The position numbers were made by a program, and so were the translations under genes. A DNA stretch of 64,000 nt, taken from Apostichopus japonicus. Taxonomy: Eukaryota > Echinodermata > Holothuroidea > Aspidochirotida > Stichopodidae. The notes below the pieces were generated by a model that was given only the letters and a program-made list of their open reading frames with translations, was not told the DNA's origin and made no database searches. Where the stretch lies: NCBI RefSeq assembly GCF_037975245.1, contig NC_092564.1, positions 8,717,984 to 8,781,983 of the forward strand, read 5' to 3'. Positions 14,301 through 26,976 of the stretch are shown here, in pieces; the stretch's first letter is position 1, and every line of letters begins with the position of its first letter.

Positions 14301-15228
14301 CCCCATTTACATCACAAGGTAAGAGAGAACCAGAAGCTAGATTTTGAGTTAAGTTACGATGAAACATCCATCATGGATGATTGTTGTACCCGACCTGGAC
14401 TCTACCCAGAGCAAAGTCTAGCTCGCTAAGAACTGAAATGTCAAACTGTCAAAACCAAGTCCATTGCTACGAGAGACTTGTGTCATACTGTAATATAATG
14501 ACTCCCCGTTATAAAATACAACACATTTATGCAGCTCACTACTTTAGAGAGCTTTTACTGTTAGATACCCAGCGCTCTAAGGCCATCTTTAATGAATCAT
14601 GCTTTTAATTCTCCTCTCTCTCTATGAAGTAGGTAAGATATAACCAAAAGGGCAAAACGATATATATATATGCTTCATTCTGGAGATATCTTGTAAGGTT
14701 ATGCCTAAGTGTACTAGTTTTCTGCAGACATGAGACTGACTGGCAAGGAGAAAACTTAATAGCCAAGAGAGAATAATTTGAAGATGAGGAAGACAGTATG
14801 ATTATTATTAAATGAACATGACAGTAAGCTGAAATCAAAGACTAATGCAGAACAAAAACTCCTTCTGCTCAATTACCAAAATCTGCTAAATTCACATCAT
14901 GGTGCTTGCATGTTGACGTATTTTGGCAGACTTGCAGCTAGGAAAGAAATCAATTGTTTTCTGGTCTAATTCCTTTCCCAATCCTGCACGAAACAAAGCA
15001 AATTTCTTCTCTGAGGGCGCATCCATAACATAAGAGTAAAACATAAAGATCTTTTTATTGAGATACTTTGACATATTATTTATGTATGTTTTGTTATCTT
15101 GTAAGTCAACATTTGTGCTGTAAGATATTTAATTTTGTCTTTTCCCTGGAATTAGTTCCAAATAATCAGTACAGGACTTAACCAAACTCATATCGCATTA
15201 CAGGCTCAAGAAACGAAACAGTGAATGC

Positions 15229-15320
15229 AGTGCTAAAGGGTCATAGGAACACTCTGATCTTTGTACTTAGAAGGGAGAGTGTGGGAGCTGTGTTGAGACA
15301 GGTAGGTGAACAAGAAATCC
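15229..15320 (+). repeat. Dispersed repeat, 'GAGACAGGTAAG' family, copy B
   Basis: It shares gtgctaaagggt, gggagagtgtgg and gttgagacaggtaggtgaacaagaaa with the other copies. It lies about 240 bases from the RBPMS-like exon. Confidence 0.45.
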
Positions 15321-15450
15321 AAACTGTGATGTAGCAACTCCAAAGAAGAAGAATGCTTTGCTTTAAGAATAAGAATCCCATAAATCTTGATTTTAAATCA
15401 CTTAACAGACGGGTCAGAGAGAACCGTGAAACCGTGTTTATTTTTGGAAG

Positions 15451-15532
15451 AGTATATATGTGGATGCATAGAGTATATATGTGGGTAGGTTAGAGTGGGT
15501 AGGTTAGAGTATATATGTGGATGCATATGAGG
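15451..15532. repeat. Minisatellite in the intron just downstream of the RBPMS-like exon
   Basis: Three copies of the unit agtatatatgtgg with spacers (atgcata, gtaggttagagt) form an imperfect, partly nested tandem repeat. It starts about 28 bases beyond the exon's donor in the direction of transcription. On the transcribed strand every core unit supplies a CAC triplet. Confidence 0.75.
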
Positions 15533-15553
15533 TAGATCTGTGTGGACACTTTT

Positions 15554-15559
15554 ACTCAC
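15554..15559 (-). other. Splice donor of the RBPMS-like exon
   Basis: The minus strand reads AAG|gtgagt, close to the metazoan consensus. A weaker GT lies eight bases upstream inside the exon (AGAG|GTTGCA). Its use would shift the frame relative to the strong site. Confidence 0.85.
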
Positions 15560-15637
15560 CTTGCAACCTCTAAATAAGAGATACAACTCTCTAGGTTTAG
15601 CATCCATGGGAAGGCCACTGACAAAGAGCGTCCGCAC
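15560..15637 (-). CDS. rbpms: RBPMS/couch potato family RNA-binding protein, internal exon with N-terminal part of the RRM
   Basis: The exon is 78 bp, exactly 26 codons in phase 0. It encodes a segment starting [18 protein letters not shown] and ending [15 protein letters not shown] is the RNP2 motif (strand beta1) and PRELYLLF is helix 1 of the RRM. From family knowledge, vertebrate RBPMS and fly couch potato carry nearly the same stretch, and MDAKPREL is the invertebrate version. On the minus strand a pyrimidine-rich tract ending tctttcag precedes the exon, and AAG|gtgagt follows it, so both splice sites are strong. The family acts as dimeric RNA-binding proteins that recognise paired CAC triplets and control splicing and RNA localisation. 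The last residues, RGCK, differ from the RPFK I know from vertebrates. The next exon, which should carry RNP1, was not found by eye between 1 and 15559. It may lie beyond the window edge, so this gene is partial here. Paralogue identity (RBPMS, RBPMS2 or cpo) cannot be settled from one exon. Confidence 0.9.
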
Positions 15638-15660
15638 CTGAAAGATTAAAAGAGAGAAAT
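15638..15660 (-). other. Splice acceptor and polypyrimidine tract of the RBPMS-like exon
   Basis: Read on the minus strand, the sequence is rich in T and C (ttctctcttttaatctttcag) immediately before the first codon GTG of the exon. This fixes the exon's 5' boundary and shows that an upstream exon must exist at a higher coordinate or outside the window. Confidence 0.85.
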
Positions 15661-17242
15661 CAAAATTAAGGTCACAAGTCACATGTCAGATTGAGAGAAT
15701 TACAGTAGCAGATTTATTTAGTCTATAACTTGAAATGATTAAATGTCAGTTCTCAAAGACTCAAGTAAAGGCTTGATTCCATTTTCAAGCATATTTCTTA
15801 CATTTAGTATTAAATTTATGCATTCCGAAAGTTTACTCCTTGGCTGTAGGTTTTCAAATGTAGTTGATTTTAAGAACTTTTTCTATGCTACTAAAAACTG
15901 ACAGGGGCATAAAAAATAGTTCATTAGTTTTGATTAAAGTCAAATTTCAGTATACTTCAGTTGCTTTGGTACCAATAGCAGGCAAATGCAAAGGAATGGT
16001 TGTTTAAAATGCCCCCGTGGGGACAGCACTTCACCTCAAAGGGGCTGCTAATATTACACAGAGCTCAACTATGACAATGGTGTTACCAAATTAACATACA
16101 TTTTTTCACAGAAAAATCAAAACAAAAGAAACTTGACAAAATTTAAGCAAACTTTTCTAATGTGATCAAATTTCATTCGACTTTACCTTTACTTTAAGCT
16201 CTTTCTATTTTACCTATGGAACTGGGATGGCAATTAACCTTTTCCTTGTTATTTTGTTAATTCATTCTGCTGCTCAATATCAAGAAATATATTTCTTCTG
16301 AGATATAAACTTCAACACTCTGCAGTAATTTGCAAACTGATTGGCATGCAATCCTATGTTTTGATGTCTCTCCAAGGTGTGAATAAGTGGTGCATGTGTT
16401 TAAGTATGCAAATCCTTCACCTTCAGGGAAATTTGAGCAATTAACAAAAACACTTAATCACTATAATGGATGCATCAAATGTATATCCTTCAGGTCTACG
16501 CATTTTAGCTGATGGGAAATTTATGCCAAACTGTAAATTAGATCCTTTTATTTAAAGAGATCCAACTGTACCAGAAAGGAACGGCAATAGAACAGCAAAG
16601 GAACAGCAATGATAACGATTCCGAGTAAAACGAGCAGTAAACATCATAAGAGATATCAAATGACAACAAAATGAATATCTTCCACAAGTGAAAACCTGTC
16701 ACCATTAAATCACTTAATCGTGACGTTTTACTCTACATACTGCACAGAGTCGAAATCACTCTAATGCAAGTAAATTTAAAAATAACGTGGAAGTTGGTGG
16801 CAAATTAATGCCCCATTAATATCTCTGCTGTTTATAATAATGACAAACAATCTAATAAACCGTATTAATTGTAATCGAGCACTCAACTATTTCTCTCACC
16901 ATCTTCGAGAGGCAGCAAGATAAATCATTTTACTCTACAGGCGACTCAGAACTGCACTTTCAGCCGTAGCGCCGAACTACTGAAGAAAAAAAAATTCCCT
17001 TGTCTGACTTCCGTAATAGCTAATTAGCATAAAGCAATGCATGCCCGTACCTCCTCACAGTATGGATAAATATCCCACCCTTTCATTCAAAACATTGTCT
17101 TTTAAATTTTCTTTAGGAATCTCTCAGATGGAATCTTGAAGTTGACACCAAGATAGGGGAAGTCAGCAGTTTCCTCTTAGAATGTCAACATGTCACATTA
17201 GTTCTTTGTAATGTCCTATATCTCATGAGATTTAAAGGCTAG

Positions 17243-17300
17243 GGTAGATCAGGGAGTACGCATGTGTATGAGAACGGTAAGAGAGGAAAGCAGTAAATAC
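17243..17300 (+). repeat. Dispersed repeat, 'GAGACAGGTAAG' family, possible partial copy G
   Basis: It contains gtagatcagggagtacgc, then gagaacggtaagagagg and cagtaaata. This is the same block order as in copies A, C and D but with more divergence. Confidence 0.3.
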
Positions 17301-20300
17301 CTACAGTCTGAGAAAGAATTAATTGGTAGACCTATGAGAGTTATTCATTTATTTCATCCACAATGCAGCTGTGAAAGATTAACTGAAGAGACGATGATAG
17401 TCCACTTTTTAAGAAGTGTTAGGAAGTATGCAGACTTGAATCATTGATTGGTAGTAGCGCATCAAAGAGTATTAAAGGCATCAATATCCAAGGATGACAA
17501 GGGAGAAATAACAATGCCTTGCAACCTCTCATCTGGACCGATGTTTATCCTTTCGAATGGTGAGACAATGAGCCATTGAATACATCTCAAAATGATGAAA
17601 GCATCCAAAAGTAGATTTTGAATGATATATTTGATGATGTCAGGATGGTACCTGTTGCAGGTCCATGGATAACAATGCCAACAAAGGTGGCCCTCCAGAA
17701 CTTACCAATCGATTTTTCTTAGGAATTATAACAAAACCTTCCGCTACATTTGTAAAGGTTGTGCCTTGAGTATAAGCTCTCTGCTCAATGAATAATTAAT
17801 GAGGTTAACTACAGGGTGTTACAGGAGAGTACATATATACTGTACATGTATTCTGAATGGTCTTTCCACAGGTGGTCAAAGTGTGGCCGGTTTTATGTCA
17901 TCAGGCCATCTACACTTACAACATCAGTATAAACATACATGTACAGTACACTCTATCAATGTCATGGAAGCAATTATCAAAGATTACTATTTCTGATCAA
18001 TTTCTTCATAATTCATCAAATCCCTTCTGAACTTTCCCCAGAAAGGTATTTGATGCAGTGACTGCTTTTCAGGCAAACTTTGCATAATAATTAATGGTCC
18101 CTTATTTTGGAACAAAACATTATTCCTATTTACCTAATTATATGCCTGCGTACTTCGAAAAACGCTGTCAGTGTTCACTATGGCAAATACCTTTAGGTAC
18201 TTCAAAGTGTTATAGTAAGTTTTCTTTCTCTCTTATTAGAAAAGAAAAAGAAGCCCAAAGAACCATATTGTTACTAAAGAACATCTACATATGAACAGTC
18301 AATGTGAATCAGGTACCCAAATGTGTTGAATGTTAATATCATTGTCAATCAGAATGTTTGCAACTCAGTATACATACAACAGTAGACAGATGCCTTATGG
18401 GTATTTAACTTCATTCCAAGTGCATTAACCAGGCAGCTGTTTGCTTGTTAATAGGCTGCATTAACCTACACTACTTGTCTAATGTATAATAATACTATAC
18501 AGCTGACATAGATGATTGGATGTCCCCAGCTTGTGCGTCCTTGTCCCTCACAGAAGAGCACATAACTAACACATATAGGTCATTGCAATGCCAGAGGTAT
18601 TTCTGGCCGCCATAAATATCAACATTAAGGGTTAATCTACTGGCATCCCGGGCAAAACAGGAGGGGGTATCCCATTTCAAGATGATTCAGAGAGCAGAGA
18701 GAATTAGTGCATTACTGGTCATCCTAGGGGCTTGTGAGGTGATGATCCGCTGAGAGGCCATTGTTACTCCATAATATATACCCGCTGGGATGACCATCTT
18801 CCTGTCAGCATCTAGCAGCCTAATTAACACAGAGATAGCATCAAGGTTGGCAGGTTTAAGTGGAGTAATGAACTCAAACAAACAAATCTCTACAACACTA
18901 TATATACAGTTGTCAATAGGTGTCAAGTAAAAGGTCATGTTTTATTTTGTTATAGTACTTAAACATTGGAGAGTGCTCCATTCTTTCCAAATAAATACTA
19001 AGATACTAAGAAAATATAGTCTTATCAGTTCCCTTGAGGCAAAACTGAAAAAGGTTTTCACTGGGAGATTACAAGCTGAAGGAGAATATGAATCTTACAA
19101 TGTTGGATAGCATACGTGGCACTGATTTAATGTGGTACTGATGATTAATCTTGTAATTTATTAAAAGATTTTTTATCAGTTAAAATATGTTTTTATTACT
19201 CAGAAATGTACAGTACAAAGAAAATTATTAGATATATGAGTTCAGCAAGGTTGCTATAGCAACAAGCCATAGGATTATGCTCTATCAGGACTTAACTTCA
19301 TTTTACAAAGAAGTTCTGGTGATGTGAAATTTACAACCAATTTCAAACACGGCATGTTACTTTGATCTGCACAAGTGAACCAACAATGTTTAAAGCAACA
19401 GTAAAGAGGATGCCTTAATTTCATCATATACTTTTTCATTCATCCTCCTTTAATAAAGAGCAAAAAAGTGCAAAAGTACTTTCTTGCAATTTAATCAGCA
19501 AAGGGACGAGTTCATTCAGAAGTCATTCTTCATAGATTGTTTGGTTATTTTAGTATTTTTGCATATATGGTACTTTCTGTATCAAGTAATAAATTGCAGG
19601 TAACTCATTATTCTACCAGTAATTAAATTATACTTCACATGTCACAACACATACTGATTTAAAAAAGAGTACACAGTTGTTATTTTTGGTCCTTTTTCTG
19701 TAAATTGTAAATTTGACGGTTTCTTTCCACCACATCAGTAGTACAATTAGAGGGCACATTTCATTCAAAGTAAACAATGAGTTTGAATGCTGTGTTATAA
19801 AGTCTACTGGAAAATTATCCTGTAAACATGGCTCACTAAACTGTTAATTTCAACAGCTGACATTATATTTTTATAAGGATCCGAAATTTGAAGCACCATC
19901 AGAGCAGCGTTAATAATTCGTTATCTTTTCTAATTCAAGTTAAAGAAACAGACCAGTCCCGATCCCGAGGGTAAAAATCATTTCCACTGCTTTTCAAGGT
20001 GGGTTCAAACTTCCATGTAAAGGATTGCAGCTGAGAACTTCGCGCCCGAACTCAAAGGCTGTCGTGGAGAAATCTATCCCATACTGCATAATTTCAAGAA
20101 TAATGCCTGGAGCAAAATAAGTTTCCTTGAGATTTCAGAGGAGCCAACGAAAAGTAATATCGAAGCATGAACGTATTACACTGATCAAAGGAAGAGCACT
20201 TAAGTTTTTTCCGGTAAATCATTCTTTCTTGATGAGCATGATGACTGAAAGGTTTAATCTGTAACAATTTTGGAAGAAAATTTGCATTCTTGGCCTAAGA

Positions 20301-21122
20301 GAAATATAAAGGGTAAGATTACCGAAGGTAAGCAGTTCATCTATGCTTCACTGCATTGACTTATCATGCTATTCTTGAATACTGCAGAGGTCAAGGGGAA
20401 AACAAATACATACTTATTCAGTGAATAAATTTAGTGTTCAAATTCTGTGCAGCAATTTTGGAAGTCTCTGAATTTATCTCTTATAAATTGCTATATATGA
20501 CTCTGATGTAAGCTGCTATACATCTTTGGGCTTGTATAGCAATTTGCTTCTTTTTGGGTTGCATTTTGCTAAAGTGATTTGACAATGGAAACCTGTTGAA
20601 CATTGTGATCTGTAAGAAAGGCTGTATCAAACATACAGTAGCATATCCCACATTACTGCTCAGACATACACAGTGAGGAAAGCAAAGAGGTGAATGGTAG
20701 ACAAAAAATAATTATGAATGGGATAGTTGATAGAGAATAATGCAATCTATAGACAAACGGAACAATATTAAATTAAGGCAGGAAGACAACAAGAAGGAAT
20801 GGAGAATTAATAAAGAATTATTCATTAGTCTGAATGTACATATTATGTATGATAAGTATAATGTGCACATTGCACACATAACATACCTACAGTATACTAG
20901 CTCTCATTGCATTATATCATTTCCACAGAAGAACCTGATCAATTTAATTTGGAAGTCTTTTCTTTGGGTTCATTAGCTATGGGTTTTGACCTGGAAGCTA
21001 CTGTACTGTGGAGCACCTCACATGACCCTCCGTGGTCGGTACGCTATCTTGGAAGTCTCCTAAATGACACATATCCATGGTGTAGCCTTCCCCTTTATGG
21101 TGAGCACTTGCTTAGGGTGCAC

Positions 21123-21210
21123 GGTGCTAAAAAGGTTACCAATTTGATCACTCTAAATACTGTACATCAGGGAAGAGTGCTTATGTTGTGAGGAGACAGG
21201 GAAGCCAGAT
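21123..21210 (+). repeat. Dispersed repeat, 'GAGACAGGTAAG' family, copy C
   Basis: It contains gtgctaaaaaggttacc, catcagggaagagtgctt and gttgtgaggagacagggaag. It matches copies A and F block by block. The donor-like GGTAAG is mutated to gggaag here. Confidence 0.5.
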
Positions 21211-22142
21211 AATGAACAGCATTGTTAGTAGATTTTAATAATGAAAAGTGATATGATTATCGTTATACCAAACTGATATAATATAACCACAAGCATCATT
21301 TTCTTATTCATGTTCTCCATTTTTTTTTTCTTGTCCGCCAAGCGAGTGAAATTACATGTATTACTAAATTTAGTATTGTTTCCTTATTTTTGACCCTAGT
21401 AATATAGCAATGTTGTGGCCATCAAATTCTAGATATATCTCCCAATACCGAGTCAAGAGTTAGTAGTCAACGTACTTGTTTGAAGTACGACTGGTTTTAT
21501 CACACATTTGTAGCTGAAGTGTTCAAGCATATATATGAGCATGAGGCAGAGCATGCCGTTCACAACATCGGTAACAGAATCTTAGCTATATAGCTATAGC
21601 CCCTTAAATAATTGTCACTTATTGATGAGGCCCAGTCATAAAAGGCTGCCAGTGAGACACTCCATCTAGGTGCGCTTAATACACAAAGAGCAAGGTTCAG
21701 ACAAAAAAGAGGGAAATATAACTTGATGTGGTCATGAGTTTCATTTTGCTGTGAATTTTTCACAATCTGATAATCAGTCAAGATAAGTAACCTGAAAAAC
21801 GAATGCTTAGATGCAATGACAAAATCCAGACAAAACTTGAATAGTGCGAATACGAAAGAATAAAATGATGCATGACATTTTTGGGGTACAAGATACTCTA
21901 CAAGTGTATTACCGCAGTATACTAACTGATTTTAAAATCAATCCAATCCAATGGATACATGTATCTTTAAATCAGCTGGCAGGACATAGAGTGTGATACA
22001 GTTATGTCTGACATTATAATGTAGATCAGGTAGGAGTGGTCAATAAGGGAAATTTATGGTCAATTTCTGCTACCTCTTGATGTTTAATTGTTTTGTAGTA
22101 CTCAACTAAAGGCTCTATCTGTCAGCGCCTTTGGACGGACCC

Positions 22143-22180
22143 CATATGTGCTTTTTCTTCTCATATGTGCTTTTTCTTCT
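22143..22180. repeat. Perfect 19-bp tandem duplication
   Basis: The unit catatgtgctttttcttct occurs twice back to back without a mismatch, a very recent slippage-type duplication. Confidence 0.9.
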
Positions 22181-23784
22181 TGTTCTCTTTTGCTAGATTT
22201 GTCAGTGTTAATTCTTACTCTATCCGCCACCTCAACCTATGTAACTATACTATAAATAGGGTCAGCCCATTCCCTCCCCATCAAATGGACTTTCTAGAGC
22301 AGACAGTACTTACCAACATTCTGCAGAAATCCATCTCAAAATGCAGACTTACAGCAATAGGCAAAGTTCACCTTAAGAAAAGTTTCCGAACCAAAAATGG
22401 TAGCAATGAGAAAGGGACCAGTGTTAACCGATAGAAATTTTACGGTGTTAAAGAAGGCAATCTGAATATTCAGCACATCTATGCAAACATGTTTGAGACT
22501 TTCAAACACTCAAGAAACTTTACATACATGCATTTGTGGCAGCAAATCATTTGTTAGCTATATTGGTTAGTAGTTGAGAAATAAATCATTTGCCGTTCCC
22601 ATCCCTTATGTCGGCTAAGCAGATGATATGCCATGCCCTTTTGATATAGTCATCTGTGACAGAGCTAATTAAATGGCACACGTACTGCCCTGTTCCGAAG
22701 CTTTGTATTGCAGTGTCAGAAAGCAATGGTCAACGATGGTATTTTCTTCCCTCCCATGTATCCCAGCTAGTGTGAAAACAAACCTTTTCATGGGTCAAGG
22801 AAATTCTTATAACAGCCTTCATGAATTAAGGTAAGCATCAATATGCTTTTGTACTGCAGTGTGTCCAATGAATCTGTAGCAGACAGTAGATGCAGATGAG
22901 AAAAGATTGATAGCCAAACAGGAGGAATGTTGACAGTTATTCAGATCAACCATGTTGTCCCAAAATATGCTATATTTAATCAAATAATGGTCACTTATTT
23001 TCAGATTCTACAATACATTTTTAAAGCCACTGTCATAGCAGTCTTCCATCTGAGATGTTTTAATAATGCATAGCTAATTCAGGGGTGGACCCAAGTCAAA
23101 ATTTCAGGCTGGGGATGAATTTCTTCAGGGCATGCAATTGTTCATACAGGCCACAGTGCAGGTGCACTCAATCCTTCAATGCAATATATGTAAAGGTACC
23201 TACACTTGTGACAATCTATGGACATATTTTGTTTACTTTGAAAGTCAATGCAAACATTTGACATAAAGGTTTGTTAAGACTTCAATTTGCACAATGAAAT
23301 CTAAATAACTGTCTTTCTCAATAATGAAAGTCATCAGTGACATCCATTTCTATATCATACCATAAATTCATGCACCTGGCAGTGTACCTAATCAGAAATC
23401 AATTGATCAACTCTAGCAGATATCTGCTAAGTATCCTCTTTGTGGTTTTTGTACTTCCAGACTTACAAAACAATTGCTCTTCTTAAATCCAGCAAAAGTG
23501 AAGGGGTCATTTATGAAAGACAACACACCATGGTGTTGAAGAAAACACCAGCAATCTTAAGGGTGCATGCACCATTTCATAATTGAGAATTTTCACAAGT
23601 TGTGTATGGAGTGCCCTAGATAACACAATTGTTGTCGTCCTTCTTGCCTCAGCACAGAGCTGGTCTCTATACCATTACCCACAACAACACAACACATACA
23701 AACTGATATTACTGTACATTGTGTTACTACAAGCCTGCTTTGTTTTCTCCATCCAAGCTCAATTTGTGTCAGATCCACATTTTA

Positions 23785-24104
23785 CAGGGATGAGACTGAG
23801 CCGGGGAAAAAAAATCTGAAATTTATCGATCGCCGTCCTGGGGGAGGGGTTTAAGAGGAGGGGGTGTCCCCCTCCCCTTTAGGATTTTTTTGTCAGGTAA
23901 GGAGGGGTTAAATGCAAAATGGTGGACTCTAGATGGAATCTATCACATCACATAACTCGCCAAAAAAGTGTGGAATTTCTGCTTGTATAATTTATCCATT
24001 AGCTTTTTTGAACCAAAAAAAAGGCTTTTTTGCTTGCTTTGTGCTATTTGATTCCACCACTGGTCAAATTCGGTGTTCCTTCCCTTCACAGTCCAGCATG
24101 TTCG

Positions 24105-24143
<39 letters not shown>

Positions 24144-24269
24144 AAATAAAAAAAATTATATAAAAAAAATAATAAAAAATAATAAAAAACGCGAATTACG
24201 AGAAAAAAACGCGAAAATGCAAAGAAAAAAATCTGAAATCCGCGTTTCCGCGGAAGAGTCTCATGCCTG
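23785..24269. mobile_element. Non-autonomous hAT-like DNA transposon (MITE), 485 bp, with target-site duplication
   Basis: The left end reads CAGGGATGAGACT and the right end, reversed, reads CAGGCATGAGACT. Farther in, both ends share a segment like AAATCTGAAAT, so the terminal inverted repeats are imperfect and discontinuous. The element is flanked on both sides by ATTTTA (23779-23784 and 24270-24275), a 6-bp target duplication. hAT-type ends commonly begin CAGGG, although 8-bp duplications are usual, so the superfamily is tentative. Inside are a G-rich/C-rich inverted segment near 23840-23880 and a long A-rich tract from about 24106. No transposase reading frame is present; ORFs across the A tract are lysine or phenylalanine runs. 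Confidence 0.8.
24106..24190. repeat. Poly(A)/AT low-complexity tract inside the hAT-like element
   Basis: About 35 uninterrupted A residues are followed by A-rich sequence with scattered TTA and ATA. It probably expanded by slippage after insertion. Confidence 0.9.
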
Positions 24270-26235
24270 ATTTTAAGTAGCATTTCAGTCGGTTTTAAAA
24301 AGAGTTCTAAGATGCTGCATCAAAAATCTTATAGCAAATATGAAGTCATGTTAACTGTTAAGTAATATTACAGTAAATGTCTATTTGTTTTTTCATACAT
24401 GAGGATCGTTACATACAACGTGGTGGTACATTTTGCAACCATATTATTCTATTGTGACATTTAATGTAGCTTGTGTCAATTTCCCATGTTGACCTTTGAA
24501 AAGGGTCATAGAACACTCCCTCATCCGTACATATGGAACCTGGTGTCATATAGCAACTGAATATGCAAGAATCACTCATGATAACATGTTTCCATTAATA
24601 TCCCTTCACATATATGTGAAGGATTCATTTACCAGAATGAATTAGGTATTTTGCATTTGTTTGAAGAAATGTTTCCACATACAGAGGAAAAGTAACTTGC
24701 AAAAATCTATCATCAAATTTGCTAATAGTAGGCCACCTGCCAGGTGTGTATGTTCCTCTGTTGAATTCTGATTAATAAATATTCAGAACCTCTTATATGC
24801 ATTTAAAACCTATGCAAATGGAGTTTATTTATCCTACTGTCTTTTAAGGGTGATTAAGCACAGCTTAGTTTTGCCTTGATCGAACCTCATTCGTGATCAT
24901 TCATTATATTCAACTGATAGTCTTAATTTGTGACACACTACGTAAGTTTGCCAAACAGGGTCTCTTCTAAAGCTTATACATGTTGAGCACAACATGTGTT
25001 ATCAGGTTGGTGTGCATTAATACAAAGCACTCAAATAAATTTAAAAACCTTGACGTATGTTAATTTTCAAACATATATGATTAAGCCTATACCTGCAAAA
25101 GCACATATCAAAGTATATAGTCCTAGACTAACCTACATATATGATGATTGGGGCAAATTTGTCTTTAACTAATTAAGTTAATTACCATACAATTCCATTT
25201 TGTGGATGAGGTTAACCTGTACTTGATATCTGCTCATGTTAAAAATTCATTATTTCAGGAAATCTGGTAGGAGTGGTGCCAGAATACGGTTTGGAAATGA
25301 AACGACGAATAATTGAGAAAACCTTAATTGCATCTGTTGAGAGATTTGCATCTTTCAAATGCCATTCAAACATAGACATGATGGTATAGTTCACAGAAAT
25401 ATTTATTAGAATTTCTTGGCCTTAAAATTTACCTCTCAAAAATAAGCATGAAAATGTAGTCTGCCTTTTCAAATATCTCATAGTTTTTGTATTTTTGTAT
25501 TTTTTTTTTTGGGGGGGGAGGGCTTGCTTTTTCCTTTTATTTGGTTTCAATTGTTACTTTTAGTGTTAACATACAGAACAAGCACAGGTCTGCTACCTAA
25601 GAATGCATTTCACGGCCCCAGAAGCATCTTGAAAATGCCAGCCAGCCATCTCTAAACTACGGTACAACAGATGCAAAAGATAAATTGAATTTAATCTTCT
25701 GGCACAAAATTGGCAACTTTTTACCTTGATCTGAAAGGCAGTGACAACTGAGGCTGAAGACACTCTCAGTGAGTGACAAACAGGTAAATTAGCGCAAACA
25801 ACTCCATCTGCCTATGATGGTGGAGACTAGGCCATGCACGAGTGGCACGGTGAATAATTTGATCACCACTGGGAGAGATAACGGAAAGAATCTTTGACAA
25901 ACATAATTGAAGTTAAAAACAGACTCGAGAGAGCCCCAATTCTGATCTCACTTCTAGGTCAGAAAATGTTTGACTATCTGATTTCCAACGGTGTACTCTT
26001 CAATAATGTCACTTCTTTACTTTGCCTTTAACAACCTTCAATCAGCCCACATATACATTTACAACATCTCCACTTACAGGACAGAATTTATTTCACCCTA
26101 TTTTCTTTTCTTGCTCAACAATGCCATGTGGGAATATTTTGTTCCAAGCTGTAGAATGGTCGGTTGAATAGGATTTTGGAAGGAAATATGTAAAGAAAAC
26201 TGATATTTCTGTCATTACATCTCCCTCTCCACCTC

Positions 26236-26258
26236 TTTCTCTCTCTCTCTCTCTCTCG
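26236..26258. repeat. (CT)n microsatellite
   Basis: This is a run of consecutive CT dinucleotides in otherwise unremarkable DNA. Confidence 0.85.
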
Positions 26259-26909
26259 TAACGTAGTACTCTAAGGGCAGGTAAACTTGTGCTACCCCAA
26301 TACTTTTTTATTCACTAATTAGAAATAAGTTAATAGCAAGTAACAGTTGACGAATTCTTGGAACCTGTCTGTCTAACCAGGGTTCTCCATTAAATGCGTT
26401 TGATTGTACCTGATCTATATGCTGATGGTGTTGCAAAACACCTTCTCACTGGACCGAAGATTCTTTAGCATTACATTTTCTCACACAATCTAAACAGATC
26501 ATGCAAAAATTACTTTCCTCTCACAAAAGAAAATTACATGTTTAATGACTACTTTGAAAGAATTTTAATACCTAAAGACAGGTGTAGCTTTAATCAATGC
26601 AATGGCCCTTACATATAATATCTAAAGACAGACTTGTGGCAGTCTTGATCAATCCAATCCCTGTTTGACGTTCATATCCTGAGTTCAACTGCTTTGTGCA
26701 TATCACTGGCAATAGCATGACTTGTTGTTAATCTGCTAACTGTACTACTGTGTTAGTACTCCCATCCTAGCCATCAACTTTAGTTCATGCATGGCTTCAA
26801 TATACTTACATGCAAGTGCATTTTGATAGTTTGTTCTGGCTACATGGATATGCCCCAAAACCCAATAGTTGGGTATTTACGATTGGTGGCGCACTGAGAG
26901 AATGCTACC

Positions 26910-26976
26910 AGTAGTGTCGGCTAGGTAGTTCAGAGTGCATATGATTAGGAGACAGGTAAGAGAGAAATGAAGTAAC
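26910..26976 (+). repeat. Dispersed repeat, 'GAGACAGGTAAG' family, copy D
   Basis: It contains the core aggagacaggtaagagagaa followed by gaagtaac, and upstream it has agagtgcatatgatt, which resembles the agagtgctt block of copy C. The 5' half is poorly conserved. Confidence 0.35.

Larger units (their letters stand above)
1..15559 (-). other. Probable intron or gene-poor DNA downstream of the RBPMS-like exon
   Basis: No exon-like segment with good splice sites was found here. Only short chance ORFs with biased, non-protein-like composition occur. The region is AT-rich and contains the repeats listed separately. If the RBPMS-like gene continues to the left, all of this is intron, but that is inferred from the missing next exon rather than shown. 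Confidence 0.4.
15638..23784. other. Gene-free stretch, probable intron or intergenic DNA
   Basis: This is AT-rich sequence with no supported coding segment on either strand. It contains only small repeats (17243, 21123, 22143) and scattered chance ORFs of 60-95 codons whose translations show no recognisable domain or protein-like composition. Confidence 0.4.

Noticed and set aside
1-15559. Next exon of the RBPMS-like gene (GYEGSL..., RNP1 region)
   Set aside because: I scanned by eye for the expected coding words on the minus strand and found none. A profile search would be needed to exclude it.
23082-23150. CAGGGGTGGACCCAAG, a hAT-like left end
   Set aside because: No matching right end or target duplication was found within the next 1.5 kb.
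24073-24283. ORFs on both strands around 24.1 kb
   Set aside because: They are poly-Lys and poly-Phe translations of the A tract inside the hAT-like element.
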